Positions 22,982 to 31,055 of a stretch of 44,172 nt of DNA are shown here, in pieces. Made by a program: the position numbers and the translations under genes. Position 1 is the first letter of the stretch; every line of letters begins with the position of its first letter. This stretch comes from Candidatus Gastranaerophilales bacterium (lineage in GTDB: Bacteria; Cyanobacteriota; Vampirovibrionia; Gastranaerophilales; Gastranaerophilaceae). Below the pieces are notes generated by a model. It was given only the letters and a program-made list of their open reading frames with translations. It ran no database searches and was not told the DNA's origin. The DNA lies in the NCBI GenBank assembly GCA_944326125.1, contig CALVCR010000137.1, forward strand, positions 1-44,172, read 5' to 3'.

Positions 22982-25039
22982 ATGTCTAATCAACTGGAAA
23001 AACTCAAAAACAGTATAAGAAAAGAATATGCAAAATCTTTTGAATTAAACCTGATGAAATCATCAGGTTTTATTCCAGTTGATAAAAGACAAACTGATTT
23101 TTTTGTAATTCTAAATAAAGGAAATGCTTCTAACAAACAAAAAATCGAGGCTTTAGTCAAAGAAAAATTCGCGGGATATACTCCAAAGTTTATTCCTGTT
23201 GACTCCGGAGACTTTGATGAATTATTTAGCTCTATATCAGATGCGTTTCCTCACCCTTCCGATGATCAGAAGCCTTCCGAAGAGGCATCTTCTGAAATAC
23301 AAAAAGAACCTACAGCAGAAGAAATGCTTGTGAGTATAGGATGGATTACAAAAGAACAGCTCAAAGAATGTGCCGCTATAGCTATGGAACAAAATGTTCC
23401 CCTTGATTTTATTTTTAAGGAAAAGGGGTATTTAACATATGAACAAATTGTTTCATATTTGAAAAAAAAGTATGGTGTTGAAGTTGTTTCTAAGTCTAAT
23501 ATTGTAGTTGATAACACAATATTAAAAATGCTTCCGGATGACTTTATTGAGAAAAAACAAACAATCATAATGTCAATGGAAGGCAATAAGCTTGCCGTAG
23601 CGATGGTTAATCCGACAGACAAGTATACTATCAGAGAAGTTTCTCTTTCTACCGGCAGACCGTTAAATGTATACTGTATTCCTTATTTTGAATACGAAAT
23701 GTATTTGAAAGAATATTTTATTCAAAAGAAAAGTGAACAAACGGCCCGAGAAACAGAGCGGATTATTCAAAGCATTGAGGAAGAGTCTGCACAATTTAAT
23801 AATGAAGAGACTCTTTGGGCCCAGGTAGAAAAAGAGCTTCAGGATGCAAGCGGTAACGTTGCTAAGTTCGTATACAAAATTATTACAGATGCAATAGATG
23901 CCAAAGCATCTGATATTCACATAGAACCTAGACTCGGGTATTATGTTGTAAGATTGCGTTCTGACGGTATTTTGAAAAAAGTTCTGGAAATTCCCGGAAG
24001 TATTGAGCAAGCTGTTATTACACGTTTTAAAGTTCTTGCAAGAATGAATATTGCAGAACACAGACGCCCTCAGGATGGTACTTTTTCTATTAAATATAAT
24101 GACAGAATGTATGACTTTCGTATAAATACTCTTCCGGTTTCAGGCAAAGAGAAAGTCGTTATCCGTATTCTTGCGCCTGCTGTTAGTTTAAAAGCCGGCG
24201 GTGATAAAATGGTTATTGCAGGGGCTTCTGATAGTGATTTGCAAAAAATTCATGATATGGTGCAATCACCAAACGGAATTATTTTAACCTCAGGGCCGAC
24301 CGGTTCAGGTAAAACAACTACACTTTATACAATTTTAAAGGCTCTTAATAAAGAAGACGTTAATATTACAACCATTGAGGATCCGATAGAAATTAAACTT
24401 GAGGGGATAAACCAATCACAGGTTAACCCTAAGGCTGATATTACATTTGCTTCATGCATGAGAGCTATATTAAGACAGGACCCTGATATTATACTTATCG
24501 GTGAAATTCGTGACTTTGAAACGTTGGAAGTTGCAATTTCAGCAGCTTTGACAGGTCACCTTGTATTAAGTACTGTTCACACAAATTCAGCAGCTGCAAC
24601 AGTAACCCGTTTAATTGAAATGGGTGCAAAAGATTATCTTGTTTCCTCAACCTTAACCGGCGTAATAGCACAGCGTCTTGTAAGAAGATTGTGCGATAAG
24701 TGTAAGGAAGCATATTTCCCGACAGAGGAAGAAGCAAAACATATATCTACAAGTCCTGAAGTTCAACAGCAATTAATGAAAACAAAGATTTATAGAAAGA
24801 AGGGCTGCAAAGACTGCGGTTATCTCGGCTATACAGGTCGTCTCGGTATTTATGAGGTTATGCCTATTACAAGAGAGATTAAAAAATTGATTGCACAGGG
24901 TGCGCATGATATTGAAATTGAAGAAGCTGCTGTCGGCGCAGGTATGGTTACTTTGAAAGTTTCCTGTTTAAATCATATTTTAGAAGGTAATACTACAACC
25001 AGTGAATTCATAAGAGTTCTTGGTTATGCAAGTGATTAA
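22982..25039 (+). CDS. pilB: Assembly/secretion ATPase (PilB/GspE family)
   Basis: 685 residues. The N-terminal part holds a type II secretion E N-domain (LVSIGWITKEQLKECAAIAM). The C-terminal ATPase has SDIHIEPR, Walker A GPTGSGKTTT (about residue 438), Walker B region LRQDPDIILIGEIRD, a His box (TGHLVLSTVHTN) and a zinc tetracysteine motif LCDKC ... GCKDC. All catalytic parts are intact. It powers pilin or pseudopilin assembly at the inner membrane. About 90 extra residues before the N-domain are acidic and low-complexity near DDQKPSEEASSE. Confidence 0.95.
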   Translation: MSNQLEKLKNSIRKEYAKSFELNLMKSSGFIPVDKRQTDFFVILNKGNASNKQKIEALVKEKFAGYTPKFIPVDSGDFDELFSSISDAFPHPSDDQKPSEEASSEIQKEPTAEEMLVSIGWITKEQLKECAAIAMEQNVPLDFIFKEKGYLTYEQIVSYLKKKYGVEVVSKSNIVVDNTILKMLPDDFIEKKQTIIMSMEGNKLAVAMVNPTDKYTIREVSLSTGRPLNVYCIPYFEYEMYLKEYFIQKKSEQTARETERIIQSIEEESAQFNNEETLWAQVEKELQDASGNVAKFVYKIITDAIDAKASDIHIEPRLGYYVVRLRSDGILKKVLEIPGSIEQAVITRFKVLARMNIAEHRRPQDGTFSIKYNDRMYDFRINTLPVSGKEKVVIRILAPAVSLKAGGDKMVIAGASDSDLQKIHDMVQSPNGIILTSGPTGSGKTTTLYTILKALNKEDVNITTIEDPIEIKLEGINQSQVNPKADITFASCMRAILRQDPDIILIGEIRDFETLEVAISAALTGHLVLSTVHTNSAAATVTRLIEMGAKDYLVSSTLTGVIAQRLVRRLCDKCKEAYFPTEEEAKHISTSPEVQQQLMKTKIYRKKGCKDCGYLGYTGRLGIYEVMPITREIKKLIAQGAHDIEIEEAAVGAGMVTLKVSCLNHILEGNTTTSEFIRVLGYASD

Positions 25040-25059
25040 GAAGAAGAGGGTAATGTTAA

Positions 25060-26259
25060 ATGCCAATATATAGTTATACAGCACTAAAATCCGGAAAAGA
25101 GGTTGTAACTGGTGAAGTAACAGCTTCAAATCTTAAGGATGCCAGAGATGTAATCCGAAAAATGGGGCTGGTTCCTACAAAGATAAATGAATTCAATGAT
25201 GCAAAGCAAAAAAAGGCTGCTGCAATTTCTGACCTGTCATTAAGTGAAAAAATTGATTTTATTTCAACCTTACAAATTCTCTTGCAATCAGGGATTCCTG
25301 CTGTAGAATCTTTAATGTTTATGGAGCAGGAAGCTGCAAAGGCAAAGATAAGAAGAGTTTCGAAGATACTTAAAACTCAAATTATGGCAGGTTCAACATT
25401 CGCTGATACTTTGGCAAGATATCCGCAAGTTTTCGGGTATATTTTTATAGGTTTGATTAAAGCCGGTGAGGAATCCGGTGAACTTGAAAAAACTCTCGGA
25501 CGTATAAGAGACTTGCTTTCAAAACAGGCTGCTATTAAAGGTAAGGTTATCGGAACGCTGATGTACCCGATGTTCGTTATTGTCCTTGCGTTTATTATTA
25601 CTATAGTTATGCTTGTCTTTGTCTTTCCGGCATTTAAGGAAATGTTTGAATCTCAGGATAAAGCTTTGCCTCTTATTACAACTTTGATGATAAATGCGGG
25701 AGATTATTTAAAAACATACTGGTATACAATTCCTATATTTATTATAGCATTTGTTGCTTTTTGTTTTGTTATGGTAAAATGGCAGCCGGCAAGAAATATT
25801 CTGGATAAAATAGTATTAAAGGTGCCTTTATTAAATAATCTTATTTTATATTCAAATTATTCAAACTTTTTGTCTGTTATGAGTGTATCATATGATGCAG
25901 GTATCCCTATTGTAGACTGTTTGCACTTAGCTGTTATTACGCTCACAAATTCTGTATTAAGAAATAAAATGAGCGGCGCTATAGTTAAGGTTCAGCAAGG
26001 TTTACAGGTGTCTCAAGCTCTAAAATCAACCAAGATAGTTCCTAGAATGCTTTTGTTTATGATAGCAACCGGTGAACAATCAGGTCGTTTAGGCGATATG
26101 CTTGAAAAGGGTGTAAATTTCTTAGATAGAACTTTAGATGGTATTATTGATACAATGACAAAAATGATTGAACCGATTATGCTTCTTGTAATTGGTAGTA
26201 TTGTACTTGTAATGGCATTAGCACTTTACTTACCGTTGTTCCAATCATACATGAGTTAA
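25060..26259 (+). CDS. pilC: Inner-membrane platform protein (PilC/GspF family)
   Basis: 399 residues, normal for the family. An N-terminal MPIYSYTALKSGKEV precedes two copies of the T2SSF cytoplasmic domain: the first with IDFISTLQILLQSGIPAVES and AGEESGELEKTL, the second with FLSVMSVSYDAGIPIVDCL and ATGEQSGRLGDML. Each is followed by hydrophobic membrane segments, with three in total. It anchors the PilB ATPase and the pilin/pseudopilin stalk. It lies 20 bases after pilB with GAGGG upstream. Confidence 0.96.
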   Translation: MPIYSYTALKSGKEVVTGEVTASNLKDARDVIRKMGLVPTKINEFNDAKQKKAAAISDLSLSEKIDFISTLQILLQSGIPAVESLMFMEQEAAKAKIRRVSKILKTQIMAGSTFADTLARYPQVFGYIFIGLIKAGEESGELEKTLGRIRDLLSKQAAIKGKVIGTLMYPMFVIVLAFIITIVMLVFVFPAFKEMFESQDKALPLITTLMINAGDYLKTYWYTIPIFIIAFVAFCFVMVKWQPARNILDKIVLKVPLLNNLILYSNYSNFLSVMSVSYDAGIPIVDCLHLAVITLTNSVLRNKMSGAIVKVQQGLQVSQALKSTKIVPRMLLFMIATGEQSGRLGDMLEKGVNFLDRTLDGIIDTMTKMIEPIMLLVIGSIVLVMALALYLPLFQSYMS

Positions 26260-26278
26260 GAAGGAGGGGTAAATAACA

Positions 26279-26560
26279 ATGGAAAATAAAGAAATTTTAG
26301 AACTTACTACCTCCGCATGGCGGGAAAAAGTTTATATTGAGACAGCTGAGCACGTAATCCGCGGTTATGTATTTATGCCGAAAATCGGAAAGAAAAACAG
26401 ACTCCTGTCTGAAATTTTGAATACCAATAAAAGTTTTCTTGCCGTAAAAAACTGCACTCTTGAATATAAACTTAACCCTTCAAGAGATGTAGAAGAACAT
26501 GATTTTCTTCAGGTTAATATTTCCTCAATCCTTATTATGAGACCTTTATATGAAGACTAA
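26279..26560 (+). CDS. Small uncharacterised protein in the pilus operon
   Basis: 93 residues, ribosome site GGAGGGG. It reads WREKVYIETAEHVIRGYVFM, PKIGKKNRLLSEILNTNKSF and, at the end, EEHDFLQVNISSILIMRPL. It is a compact alpha/beta protein without signal or membrane parts. The pattern of a sheet, R-L-S/L-x-x-L-N and a final D-F-L-x-(I/L)-N-x-x-S-I strand is typical of a small domain found next to secretion and motility genes, which I cannot name with confidence. Its 3' end overlaps the SDR start by 11 bases. Confidence 0.85.
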   Translation: MENKEILELTTSAWREKVYIETAEHVIRGYVFMPKIGKKNRLLSEILNTNKSFLAVKNCTLEYKLNPSRDVEEHDFLQVNISSILIMRPLYED

Positions 26561-27377
26561 AACTTATGTTGTTACCGGTTCAACCTCAGGTATTGGCAAA
26601 GCTTTAATAGAAAGACTTGCGGGGGATAATATAGTTTTTGCGTCCTATCGCTCAGAGTCAAAGGTGGACGAATTAAAAAGCTATTCTGAAAATATTTATC
26701 CTTTTTATGTTGATTACGCAAAGCCGGAAACCGTAAAGGCTGCTGCTGAATATATTTTATCAAAATGCTCTAAAATTGATACTCTGGTCAACATTGCAGG
26801 GTGTGTAGTTGCAGGACCTGTCGAAAAAATTTCGATTGATGAAATCCGACGTCAGTTTGATGTTAATGTATTTGGACATCTTGAGATGGCTCAAAGACTT
26901 GTTGGGTTGTTGGAAAACGGAAAAATTATTAATGTCAGTTCAATGGCCAGTTTCGGTATATTCCCGTTTATTTCTCCGTATTGTGCATCAAAAAGATGTC
27001 TTGATATGTTTTTCAATTCTTTTTTAATTGAAAACAAACATAATATTAAGGTTGTTTCTATAAAGCCGGGGGTAATTGCAACTCCTCTTTGGGGTAAGTC
27101 TATTGATGAAAATACAAAACATCTTGATAATTGTTCAGGGTTTGAAAAAGAAATGGAACTTATTATTACAAATGCGCAAAAAAATGAAAAGAATGGGCTT
27201 TCTGTTTCTAATGTTGTTGATACAATTCTAAAAGCTGATTCTTTGCCGAATCCGAAACTTTCTTATACAGTCGGTAAGGATGCTTTTTTTGCGTCATTAA
27301 TATCAAAACTCCCGCAAAATATTGTTAACTCTCTGGTAAAGCTTGGTCTGAAAGCGAAAATGAGAAGAACTAAATAA
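26550..27377 (+). CDS. Short-chain dehydrogenase/reductase (SDR)
   Basis: 275 residues, classical SDR length. The NAD(P)-binding loop TGSTSGIGK is at the N-terminus, followed by NIAG (variant of NNAG), the catalytic Ser in NVSSMASFG and the YxxxK active site in PYCASKR. The C-terminal part is less conserved and Lys-rich, ending LGLKAKMRRTK. The substrate cannot be read from the sequence. It overlaps the preceding small gene by 11 bases, so it is translated with the pilus operon although no chemical link is obvious. The operon ends with a terminator about 100 bases on. Confidence 0.93.
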   Translation: MKTKTYVVTGSTSGIGKALIERLAGDNIVFASYRSESKVDELKSYSENIYPFYVDYAKPETVKAAAEYILSKCSKIDTLVNIAGCVVAGPVEKISIDEIRRQFDVNVFGHLEMAQRLVGLLENGKIINVSSMASFGIFPFISPYCASKRCLDMFFNSFLIENKHNIKVVSIKPGVIATPLWGKSIDENTKHLDNCSGFEKEMELIITNAQKNEKNGLSVSNVVDTILKADSLPNPKLSYTVGKDAFFASLISKLPQNIVNSLVKLGLKAKMRRTK

Positions 27378-27479
27378 AAAATGTAACAAAATGTTAAATT
27401 TATGCTTTAAAAATAGCAAAAAATTTTTTGTCGGATTTTTTATATAGATATAAAGCTCTCTCTTCTTATTTAAACGGAC

Positions 27480-27507
27480 AGGCCTTGGTTACAAGGTCTT
27501 TTTTTTG
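27480..27507 (+). terminator. Terminator of the pilus/SDR operon
   Basis: AGGCCTTG pairs with CAAGGTCT (one G-T pair) around a four-base loop, followed by a run of T. A promoter-like TTGTCG ... TATAAA lies just before it, so a short independent RNA ending here is also possible. Confidence 0.8.
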
Positions 27508-27684
27508 TGCTACGCACGTAGAAAAACGGACGGCTGAGAGAAGTAAGAAGTTTTCAGCACCTCGTATCTTTGCCTGCTCAGCCTTAAAGTGTTAGTTACG
27601 ATACAAAAGTTATATTTGGCTACGCACGTAGAAATGAACAAATTTTTTTATTTTTCGTTATACTAATATAAGAGGTACAAAGAT
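27508..27684 (+). promoter_or_regulatory. Upstream region of the sigma/anti-sigma operon with a repeated palindrome
   Basis: Together with the preceding terminator this is a 307-base gap. GCTACGCACGTAGAAA occurs twice, at 27509 and 27619, 110 bases apart. Each contains the palindrome CTACG-CA-CGTAG. Between them GGCTGAG and CTCAGCC can close a 7-bp stem around about 40 bases. TATACT near 27660 may be the -10 for the operon. The repeats could be operators, terminally repeated ends of a small element, or RNA hairpins. Confidence 0.45.
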
Positions 27685-28029
27685 ATGGAAAATAAATGTT
27701 CAAAATATGAAGGCTTATTTGTTTTCTCTGACGAGGAAACTTTGAACAGCCATATTAATGAATGCGAGGAGTGCAAAAAAGAACAGGAAAAAATGGACAG
27801 AGTTTCAGAGCTTATCGGTGAAGTAAAATTTTACTATAGAGCAAAGAATAAGAAGCTAAAAAGACTGAAAGCTGTGTGTGCGCTATTTTTCCTGATATTT
27901 TTTAGTGCTACATTCGGTATATTTTCTTATGACAGTGATCTTACCGATGCTCTAATGTACGGTAATACTCTATCAGCTGAGGAACTAGGATTTCCTGTTG
28001 ATTCTTACGGATTGTTAATGGTGGATTAA
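27685..28029 (+). CDS. Zinc-finger anti-sigma factor, membrane-bound
   Basis: 114 residues. The N-terminal part contains HINECEEC, the H-x3-C-x2-C motif of zinc-binding anti-sigma domains, with another Cys near the start. One membrane helix follows (about 72-90, VCALFFLIFFSATFGIF), then a short periplasmic tail. Such proteins hold an ECF sigma factor at the membrane until an envelope signal releases it. Its stop overlaps the sigma-factor start (TAATG). The gene order anti-sigma before sigma is the reverse of the commonest arrangement. Ribosome site AGAGG. Confidence 0.85.
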   Translation: MENKCSKYEGLFVFSDEETLNSHINECEECKKEQEKMDRVSELIGEVKFYYRAKNKKLKRLKAVCALFFLIFFSATFGIFSYDSDLTDALMYGNTLSAEELGFPVDSYGLLMVD

Positions 28030-28526
28030 TGAATTTTAATGAAATTATCAAGGCAAATAAGCAAAATGTCAAAAGCATTATACGCTTAATTACCAAACAA
28101 GATAACGAGGACCTTGAACAAGAGGTTTATCTGAAAATCTGGAAAAATTCCGATAAGTATCGGGAGCAAGGTACTATGAAAAGCTGGATTAATACTATTG
28201 CAAAAAATGTTTCTAAAGATTATTTAAAATCAGCTACCTACAGATATACAAATGACTCTGTTTCAGATGATCTTGTTCTGAATAATATAAAAGACAAGAA
28301 ATCTACTCCGGAGAATTCTCTTCTGGTTTCGGAAAGACAAAAGAGAATTATAAAAGCAATAGAATCTCTTAAGCCAAAATTAAGGGAAACAATTATGTTA
28401 TGTGAAATTTACGGATATACTTATGAGGACGCAGCGAAAAAACTCGGCTGTCCTATGGGTACGGTTAAGTCAAGAATATATAATGCTAAAAAGGAATTGG
28501 CAGATATCCTTGCAGATTTGATATAA
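28029..28526 (+). CDS. ECF (RpoE-type) RNA polymerase sigma factor
   Basis: 165 residues, standard for a group IV sigma factor with only regions 2 and 4. Region 2 includes EDLEQEVYLKIWKNSDKYRE and GTMKSWINTIAKNVSKDYLK (-10 recognition and melting). Region 4 includes LRETIMLCEIYGYTYEDAAK and MGTVKSRIYNAKKEL, a helix-turn-helix for the -35 element. It is translationally coupled to the anti-sigma gene and followed 22 bases later by a Spy-like periplasmic protein that may be its target or its sensor. Confidence 0.95.
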   Translation: MNFNEIIKANKQNVKSIIRLITKQDNEDLEQEVYLKIWKNSDKYREQGTMKSWINTIAKNVSKDYLKSATYRYTNDSVSDDLVLNNIKDKKSTPENSLLVSERQKRIIKAIESLKPKLRETIMLCEIYGYTYEDAAKKLGCPMGTVKSRIYNAKKELADILADLI

Positions 28527-28547
28527 GAAGATTTTAAGAGGTGATTT

Positions 28548-29057
28548 ATGAAAAAAGTTTTAGTTTTAATGTTTGCATTCTGTGCTGTTGTATCAGGGGC
28601 TTATGCTGCTGATAATGCTGCTGCAAATACATCAGTTATTCCGGCGCAGGCTATTCAGCCGCCACGTCCTGAGGTTAAACACAGAGATGCGGCTTTTGAA
28701 AGACGTTTAGGTCTTACGGAAGCGCAAAAAATCAAAGCTCGAGAACTTAGGATGCAGGGCCATGAAAAATTAAAGCCTGTTTTAGATGAAATTAACAATA
28801 AAAAACAAGAGGCAAAGATGGTTAAGCTGTCTAGGATAGCTGTATGGGCTCAAGAAGAACAGCTTGCCAAGTTAGATAAAGAAATAGCTGCCCTTGAAAA
28901 AAAGGCTAATGAAATAAGAAAAGCTAACATGAAAGAATTTGAATCAATTTTAACAAGAGATCAGAAAAAAATATTAAAACAAATGAAAAAAGAAGGGCGT
29001 CAAAGATACGAAAGACGTAAGGCTCTTGAAGCAAGCAATCATGCGGTTGTGAAATAA
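28548..29057 (+). CDS. Spy/CpxP-like periplasmic LTxxQ protein
   Basis: 169 residues with a signal peptide (1-20, ending AYAAD). The mature protein is helical and highly charged, with two copies of the LTxxQ motif: RLGLTEAQKIKARELR and ILTRDQKKILKQMK. This is the mark of the Spy/CpxP/CnrX group: periplasmic chaperones or metal/stress sensors. Placed with an anti-sigma and an ECF sigma factor, it recalls CnrYXH, where CnrX senses metal and controls CnrY/CnrH. A role as sensor is inference from context. Confidence 0.85.
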   Translation: MKKVLVLMFAFCAVVSGAYAADNAAANTSVIPAQAIQPPRPEVKHRDAAFERRLGLTEAQKIKARELRMQGHEKLKPVLDEINNKKQEAKMVKLSRIAVWAQEEQLAKLDKEIAALEKKANEIRKANMKEFESILTRDQKKILKQMKKEGRQRYERRKALEASNHAVVK

Positions 29058-29087
29058 AAAAGAGAGGATTTTATCCTCTCTTTTTTT
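29056..29087. terminator. Bidirectional terminator after the sigma operon
   Basis: AAAAAGAGAGGAT pairs with ATCCTCTCTTTTT around a three-base loop, with T-runs on the plus strand and A-run on the other side. Confidence 0.88.
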
Positions 29088-29104
29088 ATTTTTATACTAT
29101 ATAT

Positions 29105-30340
29105 CTATGCTGCGACTGCAGATTTTTGTTGAGGTTTATTAAGTATAATCAAAGCTTCTTCTGCAGCTGCCGCTACACCTTCGTTACGATCTTTTCTTAC
29201 AAGATTAAATAAAGATATCAGTTCTTCTTTGTATTCAGGTCTCTGTATGTAAAGCAAGGCATCTATAGCAGCAGTTTTTGTTTCCGGATTAGGGTTGTAT
29301 CTTAAAGTATCTACCACTGTTGATACACCCGGGAGATCTGTAAGCGGTATGACTGTCCCTGATTCTTTTTCTATTTCATCAGTGTATACCTTAGCAAGTG
29401 CTGCCATTGCATAAAGGGCATATTCCTTATTGCGTTCTGCAAGCTCCATCGGTGTTAATTCTACTGCACGGGCAATATCTTCTTCTGTTAATTTATAAGG
29501 CAGCTCCATTTTTTGAGGATCAAGATTACTGTTTTTTGCATATTCTTTTATAACTTCATTTACAATAATCTGTCTTCTCGCTTCTACTTGAGCAGGGCTA
29601 GGGGCAGGAAGTTTAGTTGTGTCATTTTGAACTATTTCAATAAGGCTTAAGAAAACGTCTCTTACAACATAAGGCATGGCTTTTTCCGGGGAGGTCATTG
29701 CTGTCCTTACAATTTCTTCCATCTGTGCTGCCTGGATGTCATAATCTGTATTATGGAGTGCTGTTACCACATTAGGAATATTAACTTCAGGAAGAATTTC
29801 TTCTGAAGGAACTATTTCCGGTTCTTTTTTTGCACGAAAATTCAATCCGCTTGCAGCAAGCGGCTCTTCTTCTTTTTCTACTTTTTCTGCTTCTACTGTC
29901 GTGTAGTTAGCTTCCGGAACCGGCGGAGTATTATCTTCATGCTCAGCTTCCTGCGGGATTTCTTCCGCATTTTTAATTTCTTCTTCTTTTTCTTCTGCTT
30001 TATGTTCTTTAAGTTCAAATTCTATTTCATAAGCATTATCATTATGAACATAAGTTCTGTTGCTTATTAAATTGGTTTGATAAGCTAAAGGTATTTTAGC
30101 ATTTTGAACTGCCATATCATAAGGAACTATACTATTATAAGCCGGATATTCATATAAAGATTTTGTATAAGGCTCTACAGACGGTCTGTTTATCTGAATA
30201 TCTACTCCCGTATAAATCCCGTTATCATTCGGATTAGTTTTATAATCCGGAGAAATTTTTGTTTTTGGATCGTTGATTTGAATTTTTACAGCATTATAAT
30301 TAGCCTGTTTGTTGTTGACTGCTGGAGCCGGATATATCAT
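29105..30340 (-). CDS. HEAT-repeat-like protein with acidic linker
   Basis: 411 residues. Residues 1-110 are Asn/Tyr/Pro-rich and probably extended. About 110-165 is an acidic Glu/Lys low-complexity linker, ending in LNFRAKKE. From about 185 on the protein is all-helical. The last 90 residues, with VVDTLRYNPNPETKTAAIDALLYI and LFNLVRKDRNEGVAAAAEEALIIL, resemble HEAT-type repeats, which are protein-binding scaffolds. No signal peptide or membrane helix. The short NF(R/K)A motif also occurs in the AAA+ protein at 37725. Function unknown. Confidence 0.85.
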   Translation of the reverse strand: MIYPAPAVNNKQANYNAVKIQINDPKTKISPDYKTNPNDNGIYTGVDIQINRPSVEPYTKSLYEYPAYNSIVPYDMAVQNAKIPLAYQTNLISNRTYVHNDNAYEIEFELKEHKAEEKEEEIKNAEEIPQEAEHEDNTPPVPEANYTTVEAEKVEKEEEPLAASGLNFRAKKEPEIVPSEEILPEVNIPNVVTALHNTDYDIQAAQMEEIVRTAMTSPEKAMPYVVRDVFLSLIEIVQNDTTKLPAPSPAQVEARRQIIVNEVIKEYAKNSNLDPQKMELPYKLTEEDIARAVELTPMELAERNKEYALYAMAALAKVYTDEIEKESGTVIPLTDLPGVSTVVDTLRYNPNPETKTAAIDALLYIQRPEYKEELISLFNLVRKDRNEGVAAAAEEALIILNKPQQKSAVAA

Positions 30341-30446
30341 ATTACTTCCTTTCGACGTCTACACTTCTGTACTTATTTAAAGCTTCTGAATTTTAAAATT
30401 TGCTTAATTATCTAACTTATTTTACAAATATTAACATAAAAATATT

Positions 30447-31055
30447 TTAAATGATATTAATTACATCAAGATTTTTAAATTCAAAAATAGTTTTTGTATT
30501 ATTTTTTGACTTTTCTTCTGCCAGAATTGTTCCGACAATTGCTTCCAGCTGTGCAACCGGCATCATATTTGCAGGAATTTCTTCAAATCCGTATTCAAGT
30601 TTTAAGGCATTTTGGAGAAACTTGCAATCAGCAGAAGAACGCTCCTTATAATTAGAGTAAAGGTTTAGTTTTTGTCTTGTAAGGTATGTTTCAAATCTTG
30701 AAATGTCTGCTCCTTTTTCTTTTAAACTTAAAAGTAAATCGGAACCGCGCGGAGAAAATCTTTGAGTCCAATTATCGGTATTTAAAAAATGGGTGTGTTC
30801 AGTTGAATTAATAAGCTGGTAAGGTTTTGACAGGACTCTCCATTTGCCTTCCAGCATTGTATTATCCCAGGGAATTGATACACAGATAATGGAATTATTT
30901 ATTGAAGGATAGTTTTCAAAAAATAACGAAATATCATTCATGGAGAATAATTTGTCTACGTAAATTAAGTTCCCGCTTGAAATTTCTCTAACAGCAACAC
31001 CGCTTTCTATAGAAGATGCTGCTCCTAGTGATAAACCTACCAGATGTGTTATCAT
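30447..31055 (-). CDS. Possible RNase-H-fold (DUF429-like) protein coupled to motB
   Basis: 202 residues. It opens HLVGLSLGAASSIESGVAVRE, a strand-turn with small residues like the start of RNase-H-fold domains, then IICVSIPWDN, LEGKWR and RFSPRGSDLL. The order suggests a DUF429-like predicted nuclease, but the usual catalytic Asp of the first strand is Ser or Gly here (GLSLG), so activity is doubtful. Its start overlaps the motB stop (ATGA), so it is translated with motA and motB. Link to motility unknown. Confidence 0.6.
   Translation of the reverse strand: MITHLVGLSLGAASSIESGVAVREISSGNLIYVDKLFSMNDISLFFENYPSINNSIICVSIPWDNTMLEGKWRVLSKPYQLINSTEHTHFLNTDNWTQRFSPRGSDLLLSLKEKGADISRFETYLTRQKLNLYSNYKERSSADCKFLQNALKLEYGFEEIPANMMPVAQLEAIVGTILAEEKSKNNTKTIFEFKNLDVINII

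Noticed and set aside
27530-27590. TPP riboswitch because of CTGAGAG
   Set aside because: The second conserved arm is missing and the downstream genes are sigma/anti-sigma, not thiamine genes.
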